DNA of 64,000 nucleotides from Flavobacterium agrisoli (GTDB lineage: Bacteria > Bacteroidota > Bacteroidia > Flavobacteriales > Flavobacteriaceae). A program made the translations under genes and the position numbers. The first letter of the stretch is position 1; the number at the start of each line of letters is the position of its first letter. Below, piece by piece: positions 37,693-46,858 of this stretch. The DNA lies in the NCBI RefSeq assembly GCF_016522065.1, contig NZ_JAEHFV010000001.1, positions 992,001 through 1,056,000 of the forward strand. Reading direction: 5' to 3'. Under the pieces are notes generated by a model. That model searched no databases and was not told where the DNA came from. It was given only the letters and a program-made list of their open reading frames with translations.

Positions 37693-38580
37693 CTACAATT
37701 GCAATCTAATATTTTCACTGTTTTTTTGTTCTTTCAATATTTCGTTTACGTGTGGCTCAAGTAAACCAGCCAATTCATTTTCAGAAATTTCTAAAGCATC
37801 GGGTTTTGTGATTAATTTTGCCCAAGGTTTTGGCGCATCAAAATCATAACTTCCATAAACCAATACGGGAGTTCCTTTGGCTTTTACAGTTTCTTTATCA
37901 GCTAAAACCCATTGCTCGGCCCAATCGTATAAATAACGTGCATCTTTTTCTTGTAAACGCAAACACGAATGCGATGCTGGATAACCTGGTAAAATATATT
38001 CGTGAAAACCCACACCTAATTTATTTTCGATGTTAAAATTCCATTTTAAATCCCATTCATCATTAAACGTACTGGTAGTTTCTTCAGCTTTCCAGTTGGT
38101 ATAAAAAAGTCCCGTTGGAGTTGGATCTTTTTTTCGCCCCATATTAGTGGGTCCGGTATAAACCATCGTACCATTTTTATATGCCGCAAATGTTTGCGTT
38201 GGATATGAAAAAATAATGATTTTCGAAATCTTTTTAATGGCTTCAATTTGCAAAGGAAAAGGCAAATAATCTTCTACTTTGTTGTCAAAAGTGTTGGGTA
38301 CTATAATGGAATCGATTTTACCAACACTGGCTTTGTCTGTTCTGTTTACAGCCAAAACAATTTGCATTTTTAGCGAATCGGTTTTGTTTTCTTGCAACCA
38401 TTTTTTGGAAGATTCTAAATTATATTCAATTCCTTTGGCTTTATCTCTATGAACAATTTTGATAGTATCTTCTTGTATTTCATTTTGCGAATCGGTTTGT
38501 TTTTGAGTGTCATTATTTTTACAACAAACAACGCTCATAAGAACGGTAAGCGATAAAAATAGTAGTGTTATTCTTTTCAT
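37693..38580 (-). CDS. L,D-transpeptidase (YkuD), lipoprotein
   Basis: A 295-residue envelope enzyme. The signal peptide ends in SVVCC, suggesting a lipoprotein. The YkuD domain covers roughly residues 115-250: IIIFSYPTQTFAAYKNGTMV, TNMGRKKDPTPTGLFY, and the catalytic GYPASHSCLRLQEKD with Cys206 (family SHGC[IV]R). Such enzymes form 3-3 peptidoglycan links or attach lipoproteins, using tetrapeptide donors. The Gly of SHGC is Ser here, a known variation. It is divergent from the SDR gene. Confidence 0.9.
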   Translation of the reverse strand: MKRITLLFLSLTVLMSVVCCKNNDTQKQTDSQNEIQEDTIKIVHRDKAKGIEYNLESSKKWLQENKTDSLKMQIVLAVNRTDKASVGKIDSIIVPNTFDNKVEDYLPFPLQIEAIKKISKIIIFSYPTQTFAAYKNGTMVYTGPTNMGRKKDPTPTGLFYTNWKAEETTSTFNDEWDLKWNFNIENKLGVGFHEYILPGYPASHSCLRLQEKDARYLYDWAEQWVLADKETVKAKGTPVLVYGSYDFDAPKPWAKLITKPDALEISENELAGLLEPHVNEILKEQKNSENIRLQL

Positions 38581-38716
38581 AAATGTGAAATTTTATATTA
38601 CAAATGTGCGACATCAGTAGAAAGATGTCGTTACAGAATTTTACAGAATCTTTATCAAATTTTAATATTTAGCTTTTTTTTAAAATCTGCGATCATAAAT
38701 CTTACCGCCAAAACCG

Positions 38717-38724
38717 TATTTTTG
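38717..38724 (+). promoter_or_regulatory. -7 promoter element of the SDR gene
   Basis: TATTTTTG, 23 bases before the ATG at 38748. Confidence 0.4.
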
Positions 38725-38747
38725 TTCTACTTCTAAAAAAAACTACA

Positions 38748-39464
38748 ATGATTGACTTAAAAAACAAAACTGCCTTAATTACCGGAGCAGGAAAAGGAAT
38801 TGGTAAAGCCACTGCTATTGCTTTGGCTAAAGAAGGTGTTACTATTATTTTGATGGCTCGTACCCAAAAAGATATTGATGCAGTGGCTCAAGAAATTAAT
38901 TCGTTGGGGGTAAAAACACTTGCCATTACCGCTGATGTTTCGAATATGCAATCGGTTAACGAAGCGGTTGCTCAAGCGTTGACTTCTTTTGAAAACATTG
39001 ACATTTTAATAAACAATGCCGGAATTGCTGCTTTTGGAAAATTCCTTGAAATGGAACCAACTGATTGGGAGAAAATTATTCAGGTAAATTTAATGGGGAC
39101 CTATTATGTTACCCGTGCGGTTTTGCCAACTATGATTGAAAAACAATCGGGAGATATTATCAATATTTCTTCTACTGCGGGACAAAGAGGAAATGCCTTG
39201 ACTAGTGCTTATAGTGCTTCTAAATTTGCTGTTTTGGGTTTAACCGAATCGCTAATGCAAGAAGTTAGAAAACACAATATTCGGGTTACGGCTTTAACTC
39301 CGAGTACCGCCGCAACTGATATGGCTATCGAATTAAAATTAACCGATGGAAATCCAGAAAAAGTAATGCAGGCCGAAGATATTGCCGAATTGATTGTTTT
39401 ACAACTTAAATTGAACCGCAGGGTTTTTATTAAAGAATCGGGAATTTGGTCAACAAATCCATAA
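38748..39464 (+). CDS. SDR family oxidoreductase (FabG-like)
   Basis: A 238-residue cytoplasmic short-chain dehydrogenase. The nucleotide site is [20 protein letters not shown] (residues 8-27). Further hallmarks are [13 protein letters not shown], the catalytic Ser in [12 protein letters not shown] and the [11 protein letters not shown]yr/Lys pair. The Arg in MARTQKD after the second strand favours NADP(H). It resembles 3-oxoacyl-ACP reductases, but lone copies outside fab clusters often have other substrates, so the exact reaction is open. Single gene with a strong terminator. Confidence 0.9.
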   Translation: MIDLKNKTALITGAGKGIGKATAIALAKEGVTIILMARTQKDIDAVAQEINSLGVKTLAITADVSNMQSVNEAVAQALTSFENIDILINNAGIAAFGKFLEMEPTDWEKIIQVNLMGTYYVTRAVLPTMIEKQSGDIINISSTAGQRGNALTSAYSASKFAVLGLTESLMQEVRKHNIRVTALTPSTAATDMAIELKLTDGNPEKVMQAEDIAELIVLQLKLNRRVFIKESGIWSTNP

Positions 39465-39480
39465 ATCTAAACTGCATATA

Positions 39481-39522
39481 AAACAACAAAACCCCATAAA
39501 AATGGGGTTTTGTTGTTTATTT
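39481..39522. terminator. Bidirectional terminator between the SDR gene and mtaB
   Basis: A perfect 16-bp stem (39481-39496 with 39503-39518) around a six-base loop, with A and T tracts within the arms. It serves both convergent genes. Confidence 0.9.
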
Positions 39523-39536
39523 ATAAGATTTTCAAA

Positions 39537-40865
39537 CTAAACCAGTTCCTTCAAAAATTCCATACGAACACTTCCGTCTTCATCAATTTTAGTTAAATTA
39601 ACTTGTTGTAGCGTATTAACCAATTCGGGGTTCCATGGTGTTTTTACTTTTACATAATTTTCGGTAAAACCATGAATATAACCTTCTTTATTTTCACTTT
39701 CAAAAAGAACAGTGCGATTGGTGTTTAACTGACTTTCGTAAAAAGCTCGGCGTTTTTTTACAGATAATCCTCGCAGCATTTTGCTTCTTTTAGCACGTAC
39801 ATTCGTTGGGACTACACCATCTAAATGAATGGCTTCGGTATTATCTCTTTCGGAATAGGTAAAAACGTGCAAATACGAAATATCCAAATCATTTAAAAAA
39901 TGATAGGTTTCTAAAAAATGCTCGTCAGTCTCGCCTGGAAAACCAACAATTACGTCAACACCAATACAAGCATGTGGCATTACTTCACGAATTTTAGAAA
40001 CACGCTCGGTATACACTTCGCGTAAGTAACGGCGTTTCATTAATTTTAAAATGTCATTACTTCCTGATTGCAACGGAATATGAAAATGCGGTACAAAAGT
40101 GCGACTTTGCGATACAAATTCGATAGTTTCGTTTTTAAGTAAATTCGGTTCGATTGAGGAAATTCGTAAACGCTCAATTCCTTCAACTTCATCCAAGGCT
40201 TTTACCAAGTCCAAAAAAGTATGTTCGTGTTTTTTATTTCCGAATTCTCCCTTTCCGTAATCGCCAATATTTACTCCGGTTAAAACAATTTCTTTGATAT
40301 CTTGAGCCGAAATTTCTTGCGCATTTTTAAGCACATTTTCTAAAGCATCACTTCTCGAAATTCCTCTCGCCAGCGGAATCGTACAATAGGTACATTTATA
40401 ATCGCAACCATCTTGTACTTTCAAAAAAGCACGGGTCCTGTCGCCTATCGAATAACTTCCTACGTAAAAATCGGCTTCGGCAATTTCGCAGGAATGCACC
40501 TCACCCATATCGTTTTTACTTAAATCGGTAATATAATCGGTAATTTTAAACTTTTCGGTGGCACCCAAAACCAAGTCAACACCATCTACCTGCGCCAATT
40601 CTTCGGGCTTTAACTGTGCATAACAGCCAACAGCCGCTACAAAAGCTTTCTCGTTGCGTTTCATTGCTTTTTTTACAATTTGCTTGAATTGCTTATCGGC
40701 ATTATCGGTAACGGAGCAAGTATTGATGACATAAATATCGGCCACATCTTCAAAATCAACACGATCAAAACCTTCGTCTTGAAAGTTTCGCGCAATGGTA
40801 GAGGTTTCTGAAAAATTCAGTTTACATCCGAGCGTATAAAAGGCAACTTTTTTCTTATTTTCCAT
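39537..40865 (-). CDS. mtaB: tRNA t6A37 methylthiotransferase
   Basis: A 442-residue radical SAM enzyme that adds a methylthio group to t6A37, next to the anticodon of tRNAs reading ANN codons. The N-terminal UPF0004 domain supplies three cluster Cys (14, 50, 81). The radical SAM CxxxCxxC is Cys154, Cys158 and Cys161 in DGCDYKCTYC. HIPLQSGSNDILKLMKRRYL and IVGFPGETDEHF are typical methylthiotransferase segments, and a TRAM domain ends the protein. The short C-terminus and CDYKCTYCTIPLARG favour MtaB over MiaB and RimO. Confidence 0.93.
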   Translation of the reverse strand: MENKKKVAFYTLGCKLNFSETSTIARNFQDEGFDRVDFEDVADIYVINTCSVTDNADKQFKQIVKKAMKRNEKAFVAAVGCYAQLKPEELAQVDGVDLVLGATEKFKITDYITDLSKNDMGEVHSCEIAEADFYVGSYSIGDRTRAFLKVQDGCDYKCTYCTIPLARGISRSDALENVLKNAQEISAQDIKEIVLTGVNIGDYGKGEFGNKKHEHTFLDLVKALDEVEGIERLRISSIEPNLLKNETIEFVSQSRTFVPHFHIPLQSGSNDILKLMKRRYLREVYTERVSKIREVMPHACIGVDVIVGFPGETDEHFLETYHFLNDLDISYLHVFTYSERDNTEAIHLDGVVPTNVRAKRSKMLRGLSVKKRRAFYESQLNTNRTVLFESENKEGYIHGFTENYVKVKTPWNPELVNTLQQVNLTKIDEDGSVRMEFLKELV

Positions 40866-40928
40866 AGGAAGAAACTACAAGCCAATGTAGTTTGGGTTTT
40901 TAAATTTTCTTCAATTGTAAAGAGTTTG

Positions 40929-40936
40929 CAAATTTA
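40929..40936 (-). promoter_or_regulatory. -7 promoter element of mtaB
   Basis: Minus-strand TAAATTTG followed by C, 63 bases before the ATG. Confidence 0.45.
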
Positions 40937-41440
40937 CATACAATATTTTTTAAAATAAAATCATTACTATCCTGAATACCAATATTTTGCAAGCTATTAA
41001 CATTTTAAAACCAATCAAAATAGAAGAATTACAAGAATATTAGAGCCTTTTCCTTTCCTAAAAACAAAGCAAATATTAAAAAATGCTATAAAAGATTTAA
41101 AAATTACAATTTGTTTGCACGTTAGCCCATTTAATAATGAGATTTTAAAAAATAGTTTCTTTTTCCTAAATCGTTTTTATCTCCTAAAAATAAACTGTAA
41201 TTTCACGTTTTACGAAATCTTTTGGTTTCTAAAAGCTAATTAAAACAGGATGACAACTTTATCGATTATAAAATTTCAATTGATAGCTATAACTGCTATT
41301 TAATTGGCTTTTTTTAGTTTGAATCAAATAGAAATTACAACATTTTTCCATTCGTTTCGTTAGTTAAAGATTAGAAATTGTATAAACCTGGAGAAGCCGA
41401 AAACCATACAGAGTAGGCAATATTATAAAATACTAAATTT
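40937..41440. other. About 500-bp AT-rich region without a recognised gene
   Basis: No ORF of normal size on either strand and no tRNA-like fold seen. One 17-codon frame (41250-41303, MTTLSIIKFQLIAITAI) follows AGG and is itself followed by GGC and seven T; it could be chance. The last 50 bases form the leader of the next gene. Decayed sequence or an untranslated RNA cannot be excluded. Confidence 0.4.
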
Positions 41441-41965
41441 ATGAGATTTTTTTACCCCACAATCTTGTTATTTTTCCTCACGCTTGGGATTACAAAAGCG
41501 CAAAGTAGCTCAACAACAAATAGCAACCCTTTTCCAACCATCAGTACCTTGACCGAATGGGCCAGTTACAATTCGCAAACCAAATTTGATATTGCGGTTC
41601 GTGGTTTATTAGGATTTAAGTTTGAAGAAAAAGAAGGTGACGATGCCTCAACGGCCTATACTTACATCCGAAAAGTAGTGGTAAACAACATTTCGTATAC
41701 CGATCGTATTGTGTACCGAATTACCAACGATAACTCGGCCAGTATCATTTCCTTAGTTACTGCCTCTACCGATTTAGTAAGCTTTTATTCGCCACAATTA
41801 GCGGGTTACAAACGCTTAAACTGCTCCACTCCCATGTCTAAAGAAAAAAATACGACGTGCAGTTGTTACGAAAACACCGGATTTTCTATCGATGTTTGCG
41901 ATGAACGCGTAAAACTAACAATGGGCGATGGAAATAAATATTTTATCTCGGTTGCTAAAAAATAA
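41441..41965 (+). CDS. Secreted protein of unknown function
   Basis: A 174-residue protein with a signal peptide ending in GITKAQ. The mature part has mixed alpha/beta composition (TISTLTEWASYNSQTKFDIA; VVVNNISYTDRIVYRITN) and five Cys in its last third (LNCSTP, TTCSCYEN, DVCDERV), which could form disulphides in the periplasm. I do not recognise a family. It stands alone between a 575-bp gene-free stretch and a long hairpin. Confidence 0.7.
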   Translation: MRFFYPTILLFFLTLGITKAQSSSTTNSNPFPTISTLTEWASYNSQTKFDIAVRGLLGFKFEEKEGDDASTAYTYIRKVVVNNISYTDRIVYRITNDNSASIISLVTASTDLVSFYSPQLAGYKRLNCSTPMSKEKNTTCSCYENTGFSIDVCDERVKLTMGDGNKYFISVAKK

Positions 41966-41998
41966 ATCCCTCAATTTTACCCAAAAAAAGATCGTAAA

Positions 41999-42081
41999 AG
42001 TCTCCCTTTGTACACCTACCAAAAACATTTTACCTACTAACCATTTGTTTTGGCAAAATTTACAATCATAAAGGGAGGCTT
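41999..42081. terminator. Long-loop hairpin between convergent genes
   Basis: AGTCTCCCTTT pairs with AAAGGGAGGCT (one G:U) across a loop of about 60 bases. A T run follows on the plus strand at 42081. The right arm abuts the stop codon of the convergent gene. The loop length is unusual for a terminator. Confidence 0.45.
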
Positions 42082-42559
42082 ATTTTTTTATCATAGCGTA
42101 TTTTTCGGAACTTAGTTTTCCGGCTTGTAAACCTGAAATAGTCGCTTCTAAATTGGCTTTTCCTTTTTTAGTATAGGCTATTTTTTGAGGGTAATCGTGT
42201 TTAGGATTTTCAAAAATCAGGGCATTTTCCGATTCCGATTTCAATACAAAATCTACCGGTTTATCTTCATTTTGCCCTTTTACCGTGGCACGATAATACA
42301 AACTATCACCTTTTTGAAAAAGCGAAACCGTTTCGGAATGAATGGTGTCTTTGGTTAAATTCACAAAATAAGAAGTCGCTGTAAACGTACTGTCGTTTAC
42401 TTTTTGCCACGATTCGGTTAAAGTACCAAACTCCGATTTACTTTCCCAATTACCTACCAGCCACGAAGCTTTTTGCACTTTATTTTCGCTACCACTATTG
42501 TTTTTTTGACAAGCGCATAGCAAACTAAAAATCATAAAAAAAGGTACCGATTTTTTCAT
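42080..42559 (-). CDS. DUF6265-like lipoprotein
   Basis: A 159-residue protein. The ATG at 42559 gives MKKSVPFFMIFSLLCAC, a signal peptide with lipobox; the longer ORF only adds an upstream stretch. The mature part has ASWLVGNWESKSEFGTLTES, ENPKHDYPQKIAYTKKGKAN and ISGLQAGKLSSEKYAMIKK, the pattern of DUF6265, a lipocalin-like barrel of about 130 residues. Function unknown. It ends at the right arm of the shared hairpin. Confidence 0.75.
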   Translation of the reverse strand: MKKSVPFFMIFSLLCACQKNNSGSENKVQKASWLVGNWESKSEFGTLTESWQKVNDSTFTATSYFVNLTKDTIHSETVSLFQKGDSLYYRATVKGQNEDKPVDFVLKSESENALIFENPKHDYPQKIAYTKKGKANLEATISGLQAGKLSSEKYAMIKK

Positions 42560-42753
42560 AATGAAAGAGACTTTAAAAATGCATAAAAATTTCGGCAAAT
42601 GTAAAAAAAATCTCAATAGTTTAACTACTCATTAACAAAAGTTGAGACCTATTACAATCTATTCATTTACAAAAACTTACATAAAAAAAATAAAAAAGGA
42701 AGTTACAAATCGGTGCAAAAGAAATCAAGTCTTTACTTTCAATAAAAATTTTG

Positions 42754-42777
42754 TAATTTTGCACTCCATAAAAGGAG
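42754..42777 (+). promoter_or_regulatory. prfA -7 element and unusual Shine-Dalgarno site
   Basis: TAATTTTG followed by C (42754-42761) is the -7 element. AAAGGAG (42771-42777) lies six bases before the ATG. A clear Shine-Dalgarno sequence is rare in this window and in Flavobacterium generally, where the anti-SD of 16S rRNA is sequestered. Confidence 0.6.
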
Positions 42778-42783
42778 AAAAAA

Positions 42784-43860
42784 ATGTTAGATAGACTTCA
42801 AATAGTAAAACAACGTTTCGACGAAATCTCGGATTTAATCATCCAACCCGACGTGATTTCGGATCAAAAACGATATGTACAATTAAATCAAGAATATAAA
42901 AACTTAAAAGCATTGGCTGAAAAGCGTGATGAATATGTGCTTTTAATGGCCAATATTGATGAAGCCAACGAAATCATTGCTGATGGTAGCGATGCCGATA
43001 TGGTAGAAATGGCCAAAATGCAGTTGGACGAATCAAAAGAAAGATTGCCTGAATTAGAAGATGAAATCAAATTCATGCTGATACCAAAAGATCCCGAAGA
43101 TGCCAAAAACGTTATGGTGGAAATTAGAGCTGGTACCGGAGGTGATGAAGCCAGTATTTTTGCGGGAGATTTATTCCGAATGTATACCAAATATTGCGAA
43201 TCGAAAGGATGGAGAACTTCGGTTGTAGACATGAACGAAGGAACTTCGGGCGGATTTAAAGAGGTGATTTTTGAAGTTACGGGAGAAGATGTTTATGGCA
43301 CTCTAAAATTTGAAGCAGGCGTTCACCGTGTGCAGCGTGTCCCTCAAACCGAAACACAAGGACGTGTACACACATCGGCCGCTACTGTAATGGTTTTGCC
43401 AGAAGCCGAAGAATTTGATGTGCAAATTGACATGAATGATGTACGTATTGATTTGTTTTGTTCTTCGGGACCAGGTGGACAATCGGTAAACACGACTAAA
43501 TCGGCGGTTCGTTTAACGCATATTCCTACTGGTTTGGTGGCGCAATGCCAAGATCAAAAATCGCAACATAAAAATAAAGACAAAGCTTTAGAAGTTTTAC
43601 GTTCTCGTTTATACGAACAAGAATTGGCTAAAAAACAAGCCGAAGATGCTTCTAAACGTTCTTCGCAAGTGAGTTCGGGTGACCGTTCGGCCAAAATTCG
43701 TACTTACAATTATGCACAAGGACGTGTAACCGATCACCGAATTGGATTGACTTTATACGATTTGGGAAATATTGTAAATGGCGATATTCAAAAAATTGTA
43801 GACGAATTACAATTGGTAAATAATACCGAAAAATTAAAAGAAGCTAGCGAAGTATTTTAA
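42784..43860 (+). CDS. prfA: Peptide chain release factor 1
   Basis: A 358-residue class I release factor that reads UAA and UAG and triggers peptide release. The GGQ tripeptide is at residues 231-233 within [20 protein letters not shown]. The stop-recognition PxT-type region lies before it in [20 protein letters not shown], which identifies RF1 (RF2 has SPF). The C-terminal [20 protein letters not shown] is family-typical. Length is normal and no internal stop or frameshift is present. It has its own promoter, terminator and a strong Shine-Dalgarno site. Confidence 0.97.
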   Translation: MLDRLQIVKQRFDEISDLIIQPDVISDQKRYVQLNQEYKNLKALAEKRDEYVLLMANIDEANEIIADGSDADMVEMAKMQLDESKERLPELEDEIKFMLIPKDPEDAKNVMVEIRAGTGGDEASIFAGDLFRMYTKYCESKGWRTSVVDMNEGTSGGFKEVIFEVTGEDVYGTLKFEAGVHRVQRVPQTETQGRVHTSAATVMVLPEAEEFDVQIDMNDVRIDLFCSSGPGGQSVNTTKSAVRLTHIPTGLVAQCQDQKSQHKNKDKALEVLRSRLYEQELAKKQAEDASKRSSQVSSGDRSAKIRTYNYAQGRVTDHRIGLTLYDLGNIVNGDIQKIVDELQLVNNTEKLKEASEVF

Positions 43861-43887
43861 TACGCAACACTTTATTTAAACCTATAA

Positions 43888-43925
43888 AAAACTTAACTTA
43901 TTCATTTTTAGTTAGGTTTTTTTTT
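43888..43925 (+). terminator. Terminator of prfA
   Basis: AAAACTTAACT pairs with AGTTAGGTTTT (one G:U), followed by T residues. Confidence 0.8.
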
Positions 43926-43996
43926 ATGTCTTTTATTACCACATTTGCTTTATATTCTTTAACAAGAAAAGAAATTTACAAACCAATCCCTATTTT

Positions 43997-45328
43997 ATGA
44001 AAAAAACATTACTCGTAGGCTGTCTTTTGGGCAGTTTTTTTACTACCAAAGCACAATCGTATTTTGGGTTTCGAGACGACAGTTATGCCGGAATTCAATC
44101 GGTTTTATTTAATCCTTCGGCGGTAGTCGATTCAAAATACAAAATAGATATTACGCTATTTTCGGTTGGTTCTTCGGGTCAAAACGATTTGTATGGAGTT
44201 CAATTTACTGATGTTGTTAGTGGCGATTTTGATTTTGATACACAAGCCAGTAAAACCATCAAAAATAACAATCGAGGAAATGCCAATGTAGACATTCTAG
44301 GTCCTTCGGTATTATTTAATATTACGCCACAACATAGTGTTGCGCTTTTTTCGAGAGTGAGAAGCATAACCAATTTGATTGACATCAACGGAGAACTTAT
44401 TGATGAACTGGAAAAAGACATCGACGATTCGAATAGTTTTTTAATTACAGGTGGTAACCCAAATGCCGTTTCGAATTCTTGGGCAGAAATTGGAGCGAGT
44501 TATGGAACCATTTTATTGGACAGAGACGAACATTTTGTGAAAGCGGGAATTACATTAAAATATTTAATGGCCGGAATTAACGGATACATTCAGGGAAAAG
44601 ATTTGAGGATTGCCTTTACAAAATCGGAACTAAATCCAGAGCAAAGTACGTTTTATTCAACGGGAAATTTAACAACTTCGGCAAGCTACGATTATGAGAA
44701 TGATGAAGATCCAACTTTTGACACCACATCGGCTGGATTAGGAATTGACTTGGGTTTTACTTATGAATACAGGACCAATTGCCACACCTGTCAAGGAAAC
44801 CGTTATAAATTTAAAGCTGCAGCTTCGATTACTGATATTGGAAAAATAAATTATAAAAATGCCATCGAAAACACCTATAATTTAACGGGTCAAGTGACGC
44901 AAGAAGATATTGATAATGCCGATGATATTTTCGAATTTTTTGATAACTATTATACCAAAACCAGTACTCGAAAGGGAATTAAAGCCAATTTGCCAACCGC
45001 CTTGCACACCAATTTTGACTGGAACATTAATAATAAGTTTTATTTGAATTTAAGCAGCGATTTTAGCTTGGTAAATGTCAAAAAACTAAATGCTACTGCT
45101 ATCACTAATTCGGCTAGCTTAACTCCTCGATTTGAAATTCGTCAATTTAGTTTTTACATTCCCCTTACATGGATGGAATACAGCGGAACGCAAGTAGGAA
45201 CAGGATTTAGAGCCGGGCCTTTGTTTATTGGGTCTGGATCAATAGTATCTAATTTGCTTTCGAATAATTCCAAAGCTACCGATGTGTACGTTGGATTAAA
45301 AATTCCAGTTTATCAAAATTATAAATAA
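43997..45328 (+). CDS. DUF5723 family outer-membrane barrel
   Basis: A 443-residue secreted protein with a signal peptide ending in FFTTKAQ. SYAGIQSVLFNPSAVVDSKY near the start is the usual DUF5723 opening (barrel proteins that begin with an NPA-like segment). Regularly spaced amphipathic strands fill the rest, ending in ATDVYVGLKIPVY. TNCHTCQGNRYKFK near the middle matches the NCNCTTSENKYQNA stretch of the other DUF5723 protein at 599-1996, so the two are paralogues. Single gene with strong terminator. Function unknown. Confidence 0.85.
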   Translation: MKKTLLVGCLLGSFFTTKAQSYFGFRDDSYAGIQSVLFNPSAVVDSKYKIDITLFSVGSSGQNDLYGVQFTDVVSGDFDFDTQASKTIKNNNRGNANVDILGPSVLFNITPQHSVALFSRVRSITNLIDINGELIDELEKDIDDSNSFLITGGNPNAVSNSWAEIGASYGTILLDRDEHFVKAGITLKYLMAGINGYIQGKDLRIAFTKSELNPEQSTFYSTGNLTTSASYDYENDEDPTFDTTSAGLGIDLGFTYEYRTNCHTCQGNRYKFKAAASITDIGKINYKNAIENTYNLTGQVTQEDIDNADDIFEFFDNYYTKTSTRKGIKANLPTALHTNFDWNINNKFYLNLSSDFSLVNVKKLNATAITNSASLTPRFEIRQFSFYIPLTWMEYSGTQVGTGFRAGPLFIGSGSIVSNLLSNNSKATDVYVGLKIPVYQNYK

Positions 45329-45330
45329 TA

Positions 45331-45370
45331 AAAAAGAGGCATTTTTTAAATTAAAAATGCCTCTTTTTGT
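45331..45370 (+). terminator. Terminator of the second DUF5723 gene
   Basis: Perfect 16-bp arms 45331-45346 and 45353-45368 around a six-base loop, with T run built into the right arm. Confidence 0.9.
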
Positions 45371-45581
45371 ACAAATACGTATTGATTTTATATAATGGGT
45401 ACTAACACTCCAACCGTTTCCTAGACAACGTATGGAAAGAATTATATACCTAAAAAAACTCTAGTGACTTCAAAAAAGTTAAAATAATTTGAATATATAG
45501 CGATGCCACTTTTAATAACTATTTGGTTTATTTTTTTCATGACAGTTGTTTTAAAATTTATAAGTAGCTTTTACATTACAA

Positions 45582-45923
45582 TTAATTTTCGACCGCTGTT
45601 TTCTTGGTCAAAAAATTAGTTAAGCCTAATTGCAACATGTTTCCAAAAAAGCGTTTAACTTTGCTATCGGTTTTACCGACTACAATTTTTTTGGTTAAAT
45701 AAGCCGTTCCAATACTAAACAAAGTACTAAAAAGGTCTTTTTTATCTTGTGTATTTACCTTAAAGTTGCCTAATGTTTTTTTAATAAAATGCATGGGTTT
45801 AAGGCTTTCTTTAGTTAAATCTATCTGATCTTTTAATTCTTGCCATTCTTGTTTTTGGCGCAATTCTAAAAGCTTGATGTCGATATTTAAATCGTCTATG
45901 GAATAATTTGGTCTCATAATCAT
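45582..45923 (-). CDS. Small protein downstream of holin-like gene, function unknown
   Basis: A 113-residue protein. I use the ATG at 45923 (MIMRPNYSID), just after the stop of the holin-like gene; the longer ORF would overlap that gene. Residues 5-45 are helical and charged (IDDLNIDIKLLELRQKQEWQ), followed by KKDLFSTLFSIGTAYLTKKI and a second amphipathic helix. The make-up suggests membrane association. It is last in a minus-strand set of small stress-type membrane proteins. No family recognised. Confidence 0.65.
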   Translation of the reverse strand: MIMRPNYSIDDLNIDIKLLELRQKQEWQELKDQIDLTKESLKPMHFIKKTLGNFKVNTQDKKDLFSTLFSIGTAYLTKKIVVGKTDSKVKRFFGNMLQLGLTNFLTKKTAVEN

Positions 45924-45937
45924 TTTGTTTAGTTGCG

Positions 45938-46297
45938 TTATGCGTTGTCTTCGTCTTCCTTCAATAAAATAGATAAAATAAGTTGCCCAATTGGTTTTCT
46001 TAACCAAGATCTTCTATTCATAGCAAGCAAAAGGGTTATCAAAAAATAAAAACCTCCAACAATAAAAAAGCCGTAATATGAGGCTCCCAATTGTTCCCCA
46101 ATCCATAAACTCAATCCAATATTTAAAAAGAAACCAAAAAACACTACAAGAACACCAATGGCAATATGAGAAGTCAACGTTGACAAAGCGTCAGCCGTCT
46201 TCGATACTGTTTTAAGTTTGATAATCTCAAAACTCGTTTTAGCATATGTTTCTGCCTTGTCAAAAAGCATTTCGGTTCTTGAAGTGTTAGTTTCCAT
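45938..46297 (-). CDS. Phage-holin-like small membrane protein (DUF1469 type)
   Basis: A 119-residue protein with a polar helical N-terminus (residues 1-40) and two membrane segments (IAIGVLVVFFGFFLNIGLSL and YYGFFIVGGFYFLITLLLAM) followed by a basic, then acidic tail. This layout matches Phage_holin_3_6/DUF1469 proteins found chromosomally with YtxH and CsbD proteins. The name holin is historical; there is no lysis gene or prophage near. It probably belongs to an envelope-stress operon with its neighbours. Confidence 0.8.
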   Translation of the reverse strand: METNTSRTEMLFDKAETYAKTSFEIIKLKTVSKTADALSTLTSHIAIGVLVVFFGFFLNIGLSLWIGEQLGASYYGFFIVGGFYFLITLLLAMNRRSWLRKPIGQLILSILLKEDEDNA

Positions 46298-46335
46298 TTG
46301 GTTGCATTTTAAGGTTTCTTATTGATTAAGGAATA

Positions 46336-46626
46336 TTAGATGGTAGAATTTTTAATTTCGTTACCAGCTTCGTGAATTCCTTGACGAGCTTCAGTTTTCA
46401 TTTCATTGTATTTTGCTTTTCCATTTTCTAGCATTTCTTTACCACTTTCTGATAATGAACTTACTAAATCGCTGAATTTTCCTTTAAAATCTTCTGAGCA
46501 ATCTTTGCTTTTATCGGCGATTTTTTTTCTGGTTTTTGAACCTTTATCTGGTGCAAATAAAACTCCGATTACTGCTCCTACTGCTGCTGCTCCTACAATT
46601 CCTAATAATGTGCTACTTGTTTTCAT
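46336..46626 (-). CDS. YtxH domain protein
   Basis: A 96-residue protein with an N-terminal Gly/Ala-rich membrane segment (LLGIVGAAAVGAVIGVLFAP) directly followed by DKGSKTRKKI, the YtxH signature, and a charged helical tail (residues 40-96). Family members are small stress-induced membrane proteins of unknown mechanism. It lies between the Lmo0937-like and holin-like genes on the same strand. Confidence 0.87.
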   Translation of the reverse strand: MKTSSTLLGIVGAAAVGAVIGVLFAPDKGSKTRKKIADKSKDCSEDFKGKFSDLVSSLSESGKEMLENGKAKYNEMKTEARQGIHEAGNEIKNSTI

Positions 46627-46651
46627 AATAATGTATTTTAAATGATTTATA

Positions 46652-46683
46652 TAATGTATTAAACTTCTAATGTATTAAACTTC
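46652..46683. repeat. 16-bp perfect tandem duplication at the end of the Lmo0937-like gene
   Basis: TAATGTATTAAACTTC occurs twice in direct succession (46652-46667 and 46668-46683). The second copy contains the stop codon and last codons of the small membrane protein gene, so the duplication lies just past its 3' end. Confidence 0.85.
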
Positions 46684-46827
46684 TCTTCCTTTAATTAATC
46701 TGAATAGTACTGCAATGATGGCAATTACTAATAAGATATGAATGATACTTCCTAAACTGTATACAAAAAACCCTAAGGCCCAAAGTATGACAAGAATTAC
46801 TGCGACTGTGTATAATAAGTTTGACAT
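46675..46827 (-). CDS. Lmo0937-like 50-residue membrane protein
   Basis: A 50-residue protein that is easily missed because of its size. It reads MSNLLYTVAVILVILWALGF followed by a second hydrophobic stretch (IIHILLVIAIIAVLFRLI) and ends KGREV. Two short membrane helices separated by a Gly/Ser turn, with a basic end, are the pattern of Lmo0937 family proteins. These small proteins usually accompany YtxH and CsbD genes in stress loci, as here. The 31-base spacing to the porin-like gene suggests one operon. Confidence 0.85.
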   Translation of the reverse strand: MSNLLYTVAVILVILWALGFFVYSLGSIIHILLVIAIIAVLFRLIKGREV

Positions 46828-46858
46828 GATTTCTATGTTTTAATGATTACTAATTTTT

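Noticed and set aside
45938..46297. Phage holin gene as a sign of a prophage
   Set aside because: No endolysin, integrase, capsid or other phage gene is near, and the neighbours are stress proteins that often accompany this family.
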